Assembly (NCBI GenBank): GCA_002696685.1 | Contig: NZSI01000001.1 | Span: forward strand, 1-30,221 | Origin: Chloroflexota bacterium | GTDB lineage: Bacteria > Chloroflexota > Dehalococcoidia > SAR202 > UBA826 | Direction: 5' to 3' | Length of the DNA stretch: 30,221 nucleotides | Notes under the pieces: generated by a model | Database searches by the model: none | Told to the model about the DNA's origin: nothing | The model's input: the letters and a program-made list of their open reading frames with translations, nothing else | Shown here: piece after piece, positions 8,348 through 16,072 of the stretch | Position numbering within the stretch: the first letter of the stretch is position 1 | Layout: every line of letters starts with the position of its first letter | Program-made: the position numbers and the translations under genes

Positions 8348-8752
8348 TTAAACTACTTTCCATTCCGGCACTTTCTGACCATTCGCGGTATCCTCAAAGA
8401 CTACCTCAACATCAGCCCCCACGGGCACATCATCAACCGGTGTTCCAGGTAGGTGCGAATACATCTGAATACCTGGATCCTCATCAAGCATAACGACCGC
8501 CACGTTGAAGGGTTGATCATCCTGAAGTAGCCTAATGGGGCAGTCGTGAACCACACCATAGTTGTATAAACGACCTTTTCCACTCACCTCCTCCCACGTG
8601 AGATCACCAGCGGAGCCACATTGTCCGCATTCTTGAGCAGGTGGATGCTGAAATCGATCACATTTGCTGCATTTCTGAATAACGAGCTTGGAATCGTTTG
8701 CCGCTTCCCAGAAGGGCGCTGTAAGCTGATCTGGAATTACACCTTGTTTCAC
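8348..8752 (-). CDS. DUF35 Zn-ribbon/OB-fold acyl-CoA-associated protein
   Basis: A 134-residue protein with the classic DUF35 layout. An N-terminal helix (PDQLTAPFWEAAN) is followed by a rubredoxin-like zinc ribbon with Cys28, Cys31, Cys42 and Cys45 (KCSKC and ECGQC). An OB fold makes up the rest. DUF35 proteins bind the CoA moiety and are obligate partners of thiolase-like enzymes, which matches the thiolase-fold gene that follows 53 bp downstream. The start is GTG at 8752 with a perfect AGGAGG six to seven bases upstream, which decides it over internal starts. It heads the three-gene DUF35-thiolase-HAD unit. A possible promoter lies about 65 bp upstream. Confidence 0.9.
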   Translation of the reverse strand: MKQGVIPDQLTAPFWEAANDSKLVIQKCSKCDRFQHPPAQECGQCGSAGDLTWEEVSGKGRLYNYGVVHDCPIRLLQDDQPFNVAVVMLDEDPGIQMYSHLPGTPVDDVPVGADVEVVFEDTANGQKVPEWKVV

Positions 8753-8812
8753 AAAACGCCTCCTATAACTTTTATCTACAGCGGCATGTTAACACCATTT
8801 CCTGAAGTTTCT

Positions 8813-8842
8813 ACAATAGGTGATCCATTACATAGAATCCAA
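8813..8842 (-). promoter_or_regulatory. possible promoter for DUF35-thiolase-HAD operon
   Basis: Reading the minus strand, TTGGAT (8842-8837) and TATTGT (8818-8813) are separated by 18 bases and lie about 60 bp upstream of the DUF35 start codon, in a 175-bp intergenic gap. The match to a sigma70-type promoter is imperfect. Confidence 0.3.
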
Positions 8843-8927
8843 GATAAATTATTCTGATTCAGTGACCAAAATCTGCGAACGGCCATCTAATTTTCAATCC
8901 TCAGATTCGGCTATTGAGATAGGTTTT

Positions 8928-9746
8928 TCATGCAACGCCCTTCCTCGAGTTTATAAAATCTTGATGAAGGGAGGACGAACCAGCGATGATCCCATCGGAA
9001 TACAGCTTCGCCCTGTATCCGTTACGATCCGTCGCCACTCCTCCAGCCTCTTGAATCAACAGTAATCCCGCTGCTTGATCATAAGGTTGCAAGGAATAAT
9101 GGACGTAAATATCCAATCTTCCTGACGCTGCATAAGAGATGCCTAGAGCCGAAGACCCCATCATTCTCACAGAGCTTAACCTAGGCCACAATTTCTTCAG
9201 CATCTGCAAAGTTTTTTCAGTACCATTGTCGTGATCGTAAGCAACATCAGTTCCAATAATGGCCCCATCTAGAGAATCTCTAGATGACACCTTAATTTGT
9301 TCCTCTCCCAAGAAGGCTCCTTGACCCAATGCAGCGTGAAACATTTCTCCTCTTAGCGGATCGTAATTGACACCTGTTAAGACTTCGCCGTCCTTCGCAA
9401 GGGCAATCACTATTGAAAAATAAGGTATGCCCATCGCGTAATTTCTTGTGCCATCAATAGGATCTACTACCCAAACAAAACCAGTTTCCACTTGATCGCC
9501 CTTGAGTTCCTCACCATAAAAACCATGAGCAGGAAAATGCTTTGCCAACTCACTCTTTATAAGAATTTCGGCAGCCTTATCTACATTCGTCACAATATCA
9601 TTTTCACCCTTGTCCGAGATTTCTTTAAGTTTGGGCCACCATTCAAGAAGAAGTTCGGCAGCAGAGTTTGCCACTTCACGGGCAACAGTCCATGCGTCTT
9701 TACCCGACAAGGGTGATATAGGATTTATCGAAGTTTCTTGAGACAT
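8928..9746 (-). CDS. inositol monophosphatase family protein
   Basis: A 272-residue member of the Li-sensitive, Mg-dependent sugar phosphatase superfamily. Metal-binding motifs are in order: Asp50 in ENDIVTNVDKAAE, Glu79/Glu80 in FYGEELKG, Asp95 and Asp98 in VDPIDGTRNY, and the late YDQAAGLLLIQEAGG aspartate. The family dephosphorylates inositol-1-phosphate, but close relatives act on 3'-phosphoadenosine phosphates, fructose bisphosphate or histidinol phosphate, so the substrate is open. The frame also allows TTG at 9755. The ATG at 9746 is preferred, though neither has a strong ribosome binding site. It is the leftmost gene of the strand switch that faces dnaA across a 788-bp gap. Confidence 0.9.
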   Translation of the reverse strand: MSQETSINPISPLSGKDAWTVAREVANSAAELLLEWWPKLKEISDKGENDIVTNVDKAAEILIKSELAKHFPAHGFYGEELKGDQVETGFVWVVDPIDGTRNYAMGIPYFSIVIALAKDGEVLTGVNYDPLRGEMFHAALGQGAFLGEEQIKVSSRDSLDGAIIGTDVAYDHDNGTEKTLQMLKKLWPRLSSVRMMGSSALGISYAASGRLDIYVHYSLQPYDQAAGLLLIQEAGGVATDRNGYRAKLYSDGIIAGSSSLHQDFINSRKGVA

Positions 9747-10131
9747 AAAACCCAACCATTTAAAATTTGTTTTTAATCATAACTATAAGTCTTCAAAACG
9801 CTCAAAGAATATTCAATATTTAAATTACGAGCGACAATTCCAGACATTCTTTTTTACAAATTAATGAAACTTATTGCACTCAAATGAACTAGATTTCTTA
9901 AGTCCTGCAGATTTTAGGAACAAACCTATTAAAAATACCTTCTGAAACAAATGAACTATTTTTCATGAACTGGAAATTCTGCCTTTAATGACTTGAAAAA
10001 TATTGCTACCAAAATTCACGTCTTCCCACCTTGCGAAGGTATAAATATCAGGTGTACAAAATTACTACATCTTCAGAGATGAAGATTTGAGCGCCGAGAA
10101 AGACTCACATTTTTGAGAATTTCTAAGTGCG
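9747..10131. other. AT-rich gene-free region upstream of dnaA
   Basis: No protein-like open frame is present. The stretch to about 10080 is clearly AT-rich with many A and T runs, unlike the flanking coding DNA. It lies between divergent genes and upstream of dnaA, where promoters and, in many bacteria, a duplex-unwinding element occur. I looked for DnaA boxes (TTATNCACA on both strands) and found no convincing one, so an origin is not supported. Confidence 0.4.
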
Positions 10132-10166
10132 GAGAGGTCGGAAAGGCAACCTGCCGACAGCCTCTC
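10132..10166. other. strong stem-loop in the dnaA upstream region
   Basis: Nested complementary segments form one hairpin: GAGAGG (10132-10137) with CCTCTC (10161-10166), TCGG (10138-10141) with CCGA (10154-10157), and AGG (10044+100 to 10146) with CCT (10150-10152) around a CAA loop. Only small internal bulges interrupt it. It stands out against the AT-rich DNA to its left. It may be part of an RNA gene or a dnaA leader structure. I could not match it to tmRNA, RNase P, SRP or 6S RNA. Confidence 0.35.
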
Positions 10167-10189
10167 TAATGGATTTTCGTTTTGGACAC

Positions 10190-10259
10190 GCTGCAAGAGA
10201 GCCGGTCGGAAAGCCGGGTAGACTGGAAAAATAGAACCCGCTGCAGTTCCAGTGGCAGC
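10190..10259. other. possible three-way-junction RNA structure upstream of dnaA
   Basis: GCTGC (10190-10194) pairs with GCAGC (10255-10259). Inside, CCGG (10202-10205) pairs with CCGG (10214-10217), and ACTGGAA (10222-10228) pairs with TTCCAGT (10247-10253). This gives a closed multi-branch fold about 25 bp after the preceding hairpin. No reading frame here looks like a real protein. Candidate small RNA or untranslated leader. The remainder, 10260-10534, holds nothing I can name. Confidence 0.3.
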
Positions 10260-10534
10260 CGGTGAAGGATAAGGATCTAACAAAATATTAACTCTTTCGA
10301 CAAGGCATTCATAGCCGCTTCTATCCATAGGATGGATGAATATAACCGAAAGTAAGGTTCCAATCCGTTTACCATAGCGTTTTGAGAGTACGCCTCGTCT
10401 GAACGCCATGCTGCAGGTCCAACGATAGAAACCAGCTCTGCTCTTTGAAAAAAGGAGCATATAAACCTTTAGGTTGCTTTGTGCCAAAAATAATGGCGCG
10501 GCCTGCAAAAATGCAGACGATAATATGGAAATTA

Positions 10535-11923
10535 ATGGCTTCTGGAGATCCCCAGCAGGCCGCAAAGGTATGGAGTGCGATTCTCGGCATTGTTGAGATG
10601 ACCATACCTCGGTCAAGCTATAAAACATGGTTAGGAAAAACTAACGCTCTGTCATGGGCGGGAGACGAACTACTGATTTCAGTTCCTGATGCGTTTACTG
10701 CGCAGTATATCCAGGAGCGTCTAATGGTCGTCCTTGATACAGCCCTTAGGGATGTTGCAGGTGATGGATTTAGCATCACTCTAACCGTGGAGGGTGAAAA
10801 AGATGCCATTTTATTACCTGAAGAAATATCAAAGCATGTAGAACCAACTTCCTTAGACACCGAACTAATGGAACAAGAAAATAACAAGTCTGCCACGGTC
10901 CTTCAGAAATTTAACCCCAACTATACTTTTGGCAACTTTATAGTTGGGGATTCAAACGAGCTCGCATTTGCTGGAGCCAAAGCAGTTTCAGAATCTCCCG
11001 GTCTGCACTTTAACCCACTAGTTCTATATTCTGAAGTTGGCCTAGGGAAAACGCATCTTCTCCATGCGATTGCCCATGAAGGATCAAGTAGGGGTCTTAT
11101 TTGCGTTTATACAACCTGTGAGGATTTCACTAACCAATACGTCCTTGCCATTCGAAATGGTACTACGGAGTCATTCAGGAAAAAATACCGTTCTGCAGAT
11201 ATCCTCCTCATCGACGACATTCAATTCTTAATCGGAAAGGAACAAACTCAGGAGGGCTTTTTTCATACGTTTAATGCTCTACATATGTCGGGAAAGCAAC
11301 TGGTGATCAGCAGTGACAGGCCAGTGACTGACCTAACGGTCCTTGAACCCAGAATAACCTCTCGACTTGCCGGTGGTTTGGTTACTGATATACAAACACC
11401 TACCTTGGAGACCAGGTTAGCAATATTGCGTTCAAAATCCTCAACCTTCGATTGTAAAATTCCGGATGAAGTTATCGAGTATCTTGCACAACGAGTTCAG
11501 TCAAACATTCGAGAACTAGAAGGTAGTCTCAATAAAATTGTGGCATTGTCACAATTTAGGGGCAATCAAATCTCATTGGAGACTGTGAAAATAGCGATGG
11601 TTGACCTCAGAGGCTCTTCACATCCAAAAATGGTTAATGATGAAGCCATTTTGACGGCGGTATCCAACCACTTTGGAATCCCAAAGGATCATCTCAAAGG
11701 AAAAGGACGACGTAAAACCACCGTGCAAGGTCGACAAGTCGCGATCTATTTACTTCGCCAGGAGACAGATTTAAGTCTATCTGCAATTGGGAAAATACTG
11801 GGCGGTAGGGATCATTCCACGGTTCTACACGGTTATGATCGAGTTGCCTCCCGCATAGAACTGGACGACACCCTCAGAGACGATGTTTTAAGAATCAGAA
11901 CTAATCTTATGAAAACCACATGA
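10535..11923 (+). CDS. dnaA: chromosomal replication initiator protein DnaA
   Basis: The initiator ATPase that opens the origin. From the chosen ATG it has 462 residues, typical for DnaA. Domain I is at 10-95 (KVWSAILG, YKTWLG). Domain III starts near 128 (YTFGNFIVG), with P-loop SEVGLGKTH (166-174), Walker B LLIDDI (224-229), sensor 1 SSDRP (259-263), LEPRITSRL (270-278) and NIRELEG (324-330). Domain IV carries the DNA-binding signature GRDHSTVLH (424-432). The first P-loop glycine is Ser166, which is unusual. The frame is open upstream to 10445, with other starts at 10481 (GTG), 10493 and 10511. The ATG at 10535 places domain I at its normal distance from the N-terminus. The next gene overlaps its stop (ATGA). 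Confidence 0.95.
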   Translation: MASGDPQQAAKVWSAILGIVEMTIPRSSYKTWLGKTNALSWAGDELLISVPDAFTAQYIQERLMVVLDTALRDVAGDGFSITLTVEGEKDAILLPEEISKHVEPTSLDTELMEQENNKSATVLQKFNPNYTFGNFIVGDSNELAFAGAKAVSESPGLHFNPLVLYSEVGLGKTHLLHAIAHEGSSRGLICVYTTCEDFTNQYVLAIRNGTTESFRKKYRSADILLIDDIQFLIGKEQTQEGFFHTFNALHMSGKQLVISSDRPVTDLTVLEPRITSRLAGGLVTDIQTPTLETRLAILRSKSSTFDCKIPDEVIEYLAQRVQSNIRELEGSLNKIVALSQFRGNQISLETVKIAMVDLRGSSHPKMVNDEAILTAVSNHFGIPKDHLKGKGRRKTTVQGRQVAIYLLRQETDLSLSAIGKILGGRDHSTVLHGYDRVASRIELDDTLRDDVLRIRTNLMKTT

Positions 11924-12570
11924 ACCTTCTTCTAGTCCGACACGGCGAAACCCAGGCTAACCTTGCGAATCGATGGTCAGGATCCAAGGATCTCGACATT
12001 ACCAATTTAACGGACAGCGGACGTGAACAAGCTATCAAACTCGGTAGGTGGTTCAAGGAACGCAGGTTCACACCAACTCACGTATATTGCAGTCCCCAAC
12101 AAAGGGCCCAAGACACTTGTGAACTAGCGGGAGGACACTGGGGGCTCCATACAACCACAGATGAGGACCTGCGTGAGACAGGAGCCGGTATATTTGAAGG
12201 GTTGTCATGGGAGGAAATTGAAAGCCAACACCCTACTGAAGCAGACCTTTTCCGAGAATCTCGAGACTGGGCTCATATAGAAGGCGCTGAACAGGAACAA
12301 AACCGGAGAGACAGAGGAGCAAGAGTTCTAAAACAAGCAATAGCAAATCATACCAACCAAGACACCGTCGTTATGTTTGCTCATGCAGGAATAATTCAGC
12401 AAATAATATGTGCTCTTCTGGAGTCTCCGAGACTCTGGGGACTAGCGGCTAAGAATACAGCGTTGTACGAATTTTCTATCGATGTCGATAGCTGGTACGA
12501 GACATCAAGGACATTGTTTAACCCCACGGCCTGGCGCATAGTCAGGTTCAATGAACAACCCCACTTATGA
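11920..12570 (+). CDS. histidine phosphatase (phosphoglycerate-mutase-like) family protein
   Basis: A 216-residue member of histidine phosphatase branch 1. The phospho-acceptor is in LLLVRHGETQAN (His8). The second Arg lies in YCSPQQRAQDT, the catalytic Glu in LRETGAGIFEG, and the second His in VMFAHAGII. The family includes cofactor-dependent phosphoglycerate mutase, alpha-ribazole phosphatase and broad phosphatases. The GAGIFEG form fits the phosphatases better than true glycolytic mutase. The ATG overlaps the dnaA stop by 4 bases, so it is translated from the dnaA message. Its 3' end overlaps by 6 bases the end of a convergent paralogue, and the two share C-terminal features such as NTALYEF and a closing PHL/THL-type tail. 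Confidence 0.88.
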   Translation: MNLLLVRHGETQANLANRWSGSKDLDITNLTDSGREQAIKLGRWFKERRFTPTHVYCSPQQRAQDTCELAGGHWGLHTTTDEDLRETGAGIFEGLSWEEIESQHPTEADLFRESRDWAHIEGAEQEQNRRDRGARVLKQAIANHTNQDTVVMFAHAGIIQQIICALLESPRLWGLAAKNTALYEFSIDVDSWYETSRTLFNPTAWRIVRFNEQPHL

Positions 12571-13233
12571 ACTAAGGTCATGTGGCATATAGAGGTGGGT
12601 TGAGTCAGCAAATCTTCGAATCTCAAATGACCTTGCACCTTGCCTCATACCTCCAATAGGATCAACTGTATCCCAGGCATTCGGGTCAATCCTAAAATCA
12701 AATACCGAAGTATTAGGGATCCGCAAAGACCACACACGGCTGGTTCCCATGATAACTGCGATTATGAACATCATCGTTCCACTGTGAGTAAATACAGCCA
12801 TTTCATCATCATGATTATGACCTTTTATAAAAAAATCCACTGCCGTTTTTGCCCTCTTACGAAGCTCATAACGAGACTCCGACTCAGGAACGGTATTGAA
12901 AGTTTTCGTTCTTTCAAAAGTTGCCACTGCTTCAGGATACTCAACCCGAAGCTCATCCATGGTTTTCCCTTCAAAGACCCCGGCGCCCCCTTCCTTTAAA
13001 TCATCGATTGTGAACACCTTTTTTTCGGGAAACGTGATCTCCGCTGTACGAAGCGCCCTTTTAAGTGGACTCGCATAAATTAGATCTGGGGCAAATTTTT
13101 CCGTGATAAATCTCTGTTTAAGTTTTTCTGCCTGAATTTCACCCTCCTGAGAGAGTTCGTAATCTAACTGACCCTGCCATCTCCCTTGGGCGTTAGCCAC
13201 AGACTGACCATGTCGCACAATAACTATTCTCAT
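12565..13233 (-). CDS. histidine phosphatase (phosphoglycerate-mutase-like) family protein, paralogue
   Basis: A 222-residue branch-1 histidine phosphatase. Active-site elements are VIVRHGQSVAN (His8), YASPLKRALRTAE, KEGGAGVFEGKTMDEL with the catalytic Glu, and VFTHSGTMMF with the second His. It parallels the convergent gene on the other strand along its whole length, so they are paralogues, but they have diverged a good deal. The ATG at 13233 begins directly at the first strand. It is the last gene of the minus strand aminotransferase-nadD-pyrE-exporter unit, 38 bp after the exporter stop. Its role there is unclear: nucleotide or sugar phosphate removal is plausible. Confidence 0.88.
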   Translation of the reverse strand: MRIVIVRHGQSVANAQGRWQGQLDYELSQEGEIQAEKLKQRFITEKFAPDLIYASPLKRALRTAEITFPEKKVFTIDDLKEGGAGVFEGKTMDELRVEYPEAVATFERTKTFNTVPESESRYELRKRAKTAVDFFIKGHNHDDEMAVFTHSGTMMFIIAVIMGTSRVWSLRIPNTSVFDFRIDPNAWDTVDPIGGMRQGARSFEIRRFADSTHLYMPHDLSS

Positions 13234-13271
13234 TGCTTTAGTTAGTATCTCCTCAAATACAACTGCCAGAG

Positions 13272-14765
13272 TTATTTCTTCTCAACAACTTCCGGAACAA
13301 TTGGCTTTCTAGACAAAAAGACACCGGACCCGATGGTGAGCAAGGCGGCCGCAGCCATAATAACTGTCGAGACCTGAAATGCTTTGCCCATCGAAATAGC
13401 ATATGCAGACCTGAGACCGATGTCCTCCAGCGCTTCGGAATCCGACAAATCAGGTTCGTATCCGAGCGAACCCATTACCACCACTACTATAGCTGTTGGC
13501 AATGCTATCCCCACAACATGTGCGGCGTTTCTAGTAAGGTTTAGAAACGCCGACACAATCCCATATCTTGATCTTCCAGCACTTCCCATAATTGCACTAG
13601 TGTTCGGAGCCATGAACACGCTCATTCCAATTCCAGACAAGGCGGCCATCCCCGAGACGAACACAGGATTTGTGTCTATCGTGATCGTCGAGAATAAATA
13701 CATAGAGATGGTGGAACAGACCATCCCGCACACAGCGGGGATAGTCGTCCCGGTTTTATCGGCGATCCAGCCGCTTAATGGGGCAAGTACCACCATGCAA
13801 GCAGAACTAGGAAGCAAGTACAAAGCAGCTACAGCGGTGTCCATTCTCAGTCCAGACACTAGGAAGAACGGCATAAGAAAAAAAACTCCACTCCCAGCTA
13901 GAAATGAGAGAAACCGGGCCGCTGAACCAACAGAAAATGCAATTGATTTGAACATATCCAAGGGAAGCATGGGAGTCTTAACTCTCCCTTCCCAGACCAG
14001 AAAGGCTAAAAATAAGATCACCGCTAAAATAAACCCACCGACTATCAATGGTGACGTCCAGCCAAAATCCTGCGCGAAGGAAACAGACAACATCACGGAA
14101 AGTAGTAAACCAGCGGAAAAAACGGTTCCTAGCCAGTCGAATTTTGATAAAAGCGTAAGATTCCTTTCCCCTCCGTCAGGGTCTTTACGAAGGACAACAC
14201 CAGAAAAGACCCAACTAATCAAGCTAAACATTGATATGAAAAGAAATATAGCTCTCCAGCCCCACAAGCCCTCTATCAATCCCCCAAAAACTGGCCCTCC
14301 AACTGCTCCTATTCCCACAGCGGTCATATGCAATCCGAGAGCCTTCCCTCTGTCAGAATCAGAAAAAGCCCCAGCTGTCATCGCCATTCCATTGGCCTGT
14401 AGTGCAGAAGCCCCCACTCCCATTAAGATTTTCCCCGTTATTACCATTGCAAAAGTTGGGGAAAAAGCGGTGATTAAGGAAGCCAACGCAAATAGAAAGA
14501 TTCCCCATAACCAAAGCCTCCGCGTTCCTAAAGTCGCTGCAATTGCACCTGCAGGCATAATCAAAGCGCTTACAACTAGCATGTAAGAAACGGTCAACCA
14601 TTGTGCAGCAGGAATATCCGCACCAAAATGCTCTGATATTGTGGGGACAACAATAGCCGTAGCCGACATTTCCATAACGGAGATGAACGTCGCGGAGGCC
14701 ACCGCGGCATAAGTCCACCAATGAAAAAATGAACTCCTAGTAATCGACTTAAAAGGCAGATTCAA
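13272..14765 (-). CDS. MFS transporter, DHA2 (14-TM drug/H+ antiporter) type
   Basis: A 497-residue membrane protein with about 14 hydrophobic helices. The N-terminal helix carries FISVMEMSATAIVVPTI and AAQWLTVSYML, typical of the EmrB/QacA (DHA2) group. The antiporter motif C is present as VGGPVFGG near 155-162 followed by WGWRAIFLF. Such proteins export drugs or metabolites with proton exchange at the inner membrane. The start is TTG at 14765, giving MNLPFKS before the first helix; an AAAGGA lies about 11 bases upstream. It is 44 bp from the pyrE stop and probably in the same transcript. The substrate cannot be told. No EmrA-type partner is present. Confidence 0.88.
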   Translation of the reverse strand: MNLPFKSITRSSFFHWWTYAAVASATFISVMEMSATAIVVPTISEHFGADIPAAQWLTVSYMLVVSALIMPAGAIAATLGTRRLWLWGIFLFALASLITAFSPTFAMVITGKILMGVGASALQANGMAMTAGAFSDSDRGKALGLHMTAVGIGAVGGPVFGGLIEGLWGWRAIFLFISMFSLISWVFSGVVLRKDPDGGERNLTLLSKFDWLGTVFSAGLLLSVMLSVSFAQDFGWTSPLIVGGFILAVILFLAFLVWEGRVKTPMLPLDMFKSIAFSVGSAARFLSFLAGSGVFFLMPFFLVSGLRMDTAVAALYLLPSSACMVVLAPLSGWIADKTGTTIPAVCGMVCSTISMYLFSTITIDTNPVFVSGMAALSGIGMSVFMAPNTSAIMGSAGRSRYGIVSAFLNLTRNAAHVVGIALPTAIVVVVMGSLGYEPDLSDSEALEDIGLRSAYAISMGKAFQVSTVIMAAAALLTIGSGVFLSRKPIVPEVVEKK

Positions 14766-14809
14766 AAAGTTCTGTATCCTTTCGTTGTAAAACTGTGAAA
14801 ACTAGGGTA

Positions 14810-15409
14810 TTAATCAGAAACAACCGAAATATTACCATCGTCGTCAGCGGCAAGAATACTGAGAAACTCATAGCCACGTCGGCGACATTCTTCACTTCCA
14901 CCAGCGCCCCTATCGAGTATTGATAAAACCTGGACTACTTCACAGCCTTCTTTCTCAATTTCTTTAATGGCATGAAACAAACTTGCTCCCGACGTGCATG
15001 TATCGTCAACAACCGCTACCTTCATGCCCTCTCGAACAGGACCCTCAACTGATCTTCTTCCACCATATGATTTAGTCTCTTTCCTCACAATAAGAGCTGG
15101 TATTGGACTGCCTTCAACATGGGATATAGCTGCTATCGCAGCTACTATTGGATCAGCTCCCAGCGTTGGGCCCGCAATCGCCTCAGCCCCACAACTTAAC
15201 AGTGTAGGAAGAAAACACCTTGCTGTGAGATAAGAACCCTCAGGGTCCAGAGTGAGAAGTCTTCCATCAAAATAATAGGAGCTTGTTCCACCGGCAGACA
15301 ACTCAAACTCTCCGAACAGCAAGGCTCCTCGCTCTATGGCTACTTCAAGAAGCTTTGATTTAGGATCAAAAGAATCCTGCAAAGTTAGTTTCTCCAATTC
15401 ATTAGACAT
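14810..15409 (-). CDS. pyrE: orotate phosphoribosyltransferase
   Basis: A 199-residue type I phosphoribosyltransferase, usual length for PyrE. It transfers phosphoribose from PRPP to orotate, making OMP in pyrimidine synthesis. The PRPP loop is VAVVDDTCTSGAS near residues 130-142. The catalytic flexible loop contains RKETKSYGGRRSVEGP. An upstream GGTSSYYFDGR segment matches the PyrE start of the fold (SGxxSxxYxD). The ATG at 15409 has GAGAG about 7 bases upstream. It sits between nadD (39 bp upstream) and the exporter (44 bp downstream). Other pyr genes are absent, so its place in this operon is not pathway-driven. The Asp-Thr-Cys-Thr in the loop is a mild variant of the usual VVTTG. Confidence 0.88.
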   Translation of the reverse strand: MSNELEKLTLQDSFDPKSKLLEVAIERGALLFGEFELSAGGTSSYYFDGRLLTLDPEGSYLTARCFLPTLLSCGAEAIAGPTLGADPIVAAIAAISHVEGSPIPALIVRKETKSYGGRRSVEGPVREGMKVAVVDDTCTSGASLFHAIKEIEKEGCEVVQVLSILDRGAGGSEECRRRGYEFLSILAADDDGNISVVSD

Positions 15410-15448
15410 CCAGAACTCTCAAAATTGTATCTCACTTACTTGTATGCT

Positions 15449-16072
15449 TCATTTATATAAATCTTGGTCCCTAATAAACTTCTTTACCGGTGGGTATAGC
15501 ATGCCTACTGGGAGCCTTTCAGCTTCTGAAATTGCCAAAGTTTTCCTTATTTCGCTGGAAGATATATCGGGAGTATCAGCGACAACAACCTCAATTACAC
15601 TAGCCACTCCTTCAAAAGAAAGAACCGACAATTTGGATTCGTCAAACCCCGGTCGAGTGATAGCCGCGACCCTAAACTCTGAAAGCAAGGTATCCGGGTC
15701 CTTCCAACGGGGCATCGATAAAATTGTGTCCATCCCAAGTATGACAACAATTTCGCTCTGGGGATTTTCGACAGCAAATAGTCGCGCGGTATCCAAGGTA
15801 TAAGACGGTCCCTCACGTCGAGTTTCCGTCTCTGACAATTCAAATCTTGGGTTTCCATGATGCTCCAATGCAAGACGCAGCATCTCCACTCGATGCTCTG
15901 ACGAAGAGATAACCGAATCCGCCATATCAGACTTCAAATAAGGGTCTCCTGCAGGTATAAACACTAACCTGCAAAAATCATAAGCTTTCAGTGCAGCCTC
16001 GGCCGCCGCAAAATGTCCGCTATGTGCAGGGTCAAAGGTTCCTCCAAATAAACCTATGAGCCCAGGACTCAC
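15449..16072 (-). CDS. nadD: nicotinate-nucleotide adenylyltransferase
   Basis: A 207-residue nucleotidyltransferase that joins ATP and nicotinate mononucleotide to make deamido-NAD in NAD synthesis. The nucleotide-binding motif GLFGGTFDPAHSGH (7-20) holds the T/HxGH signature. The second motif ISSSEIRKTL near 175-185 is the family's ISSTxIR element. The start is GTG at 16072, overlapping the aminotransferase stop as GTGA, which implies coupled translation. The region between, IVVILGMDTILSMPRWKDP, matches the family's FIIGxDxLxxLxxWxxx stretch. All key residues seem intact, so it should be functional. Confidence 0.92.
   Translation of the reverse strand: MSPGLIGLFGGTFDPAHSGHFAAAEAALKAYDFCRLVFIPAGDPYLKSDMADSVISSSEHRVEMLRLALEHHGNPRFELSETETRREGPSYTLDTARLFAVENPQSEIVVILGMDTILSMPRWKDPDTLLSEFRVAAITRPGFDESKLSVLSFEGVASVIEVVVADTPDISSSEIRKTLAISEAERLPVGMLYPPVKKFIRDQDLYK

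Noticed and set aside
10132..10262. Match to RNase P RNA, tmRNA, SRP RNA or 6S RNA
   Set aside because: Conserved cores (for example the RNase P ACAGAA and the SRP GGAAG/AGCAG loops) are not found in the right order, so no known class is assigned.
10065..10628. Minus strand open frame of 187 codons upstream of and overlapping dnaA
   Set aside because: It overlaps the start of dnaA, lacks any recognisable domain and has a Ser/Leu/Arg/Pro-rich composition typical of a chance frame. A faint resemblance of GVLSKRYGKRIG to RnpA was considered but the rest does not match.
13384..14586. Plus strand open frame of 400 codons
   Set aside because: It is wholly antisense to the DHA2 exporter and its composition mirrors that gene's codon pattern; no family motif.
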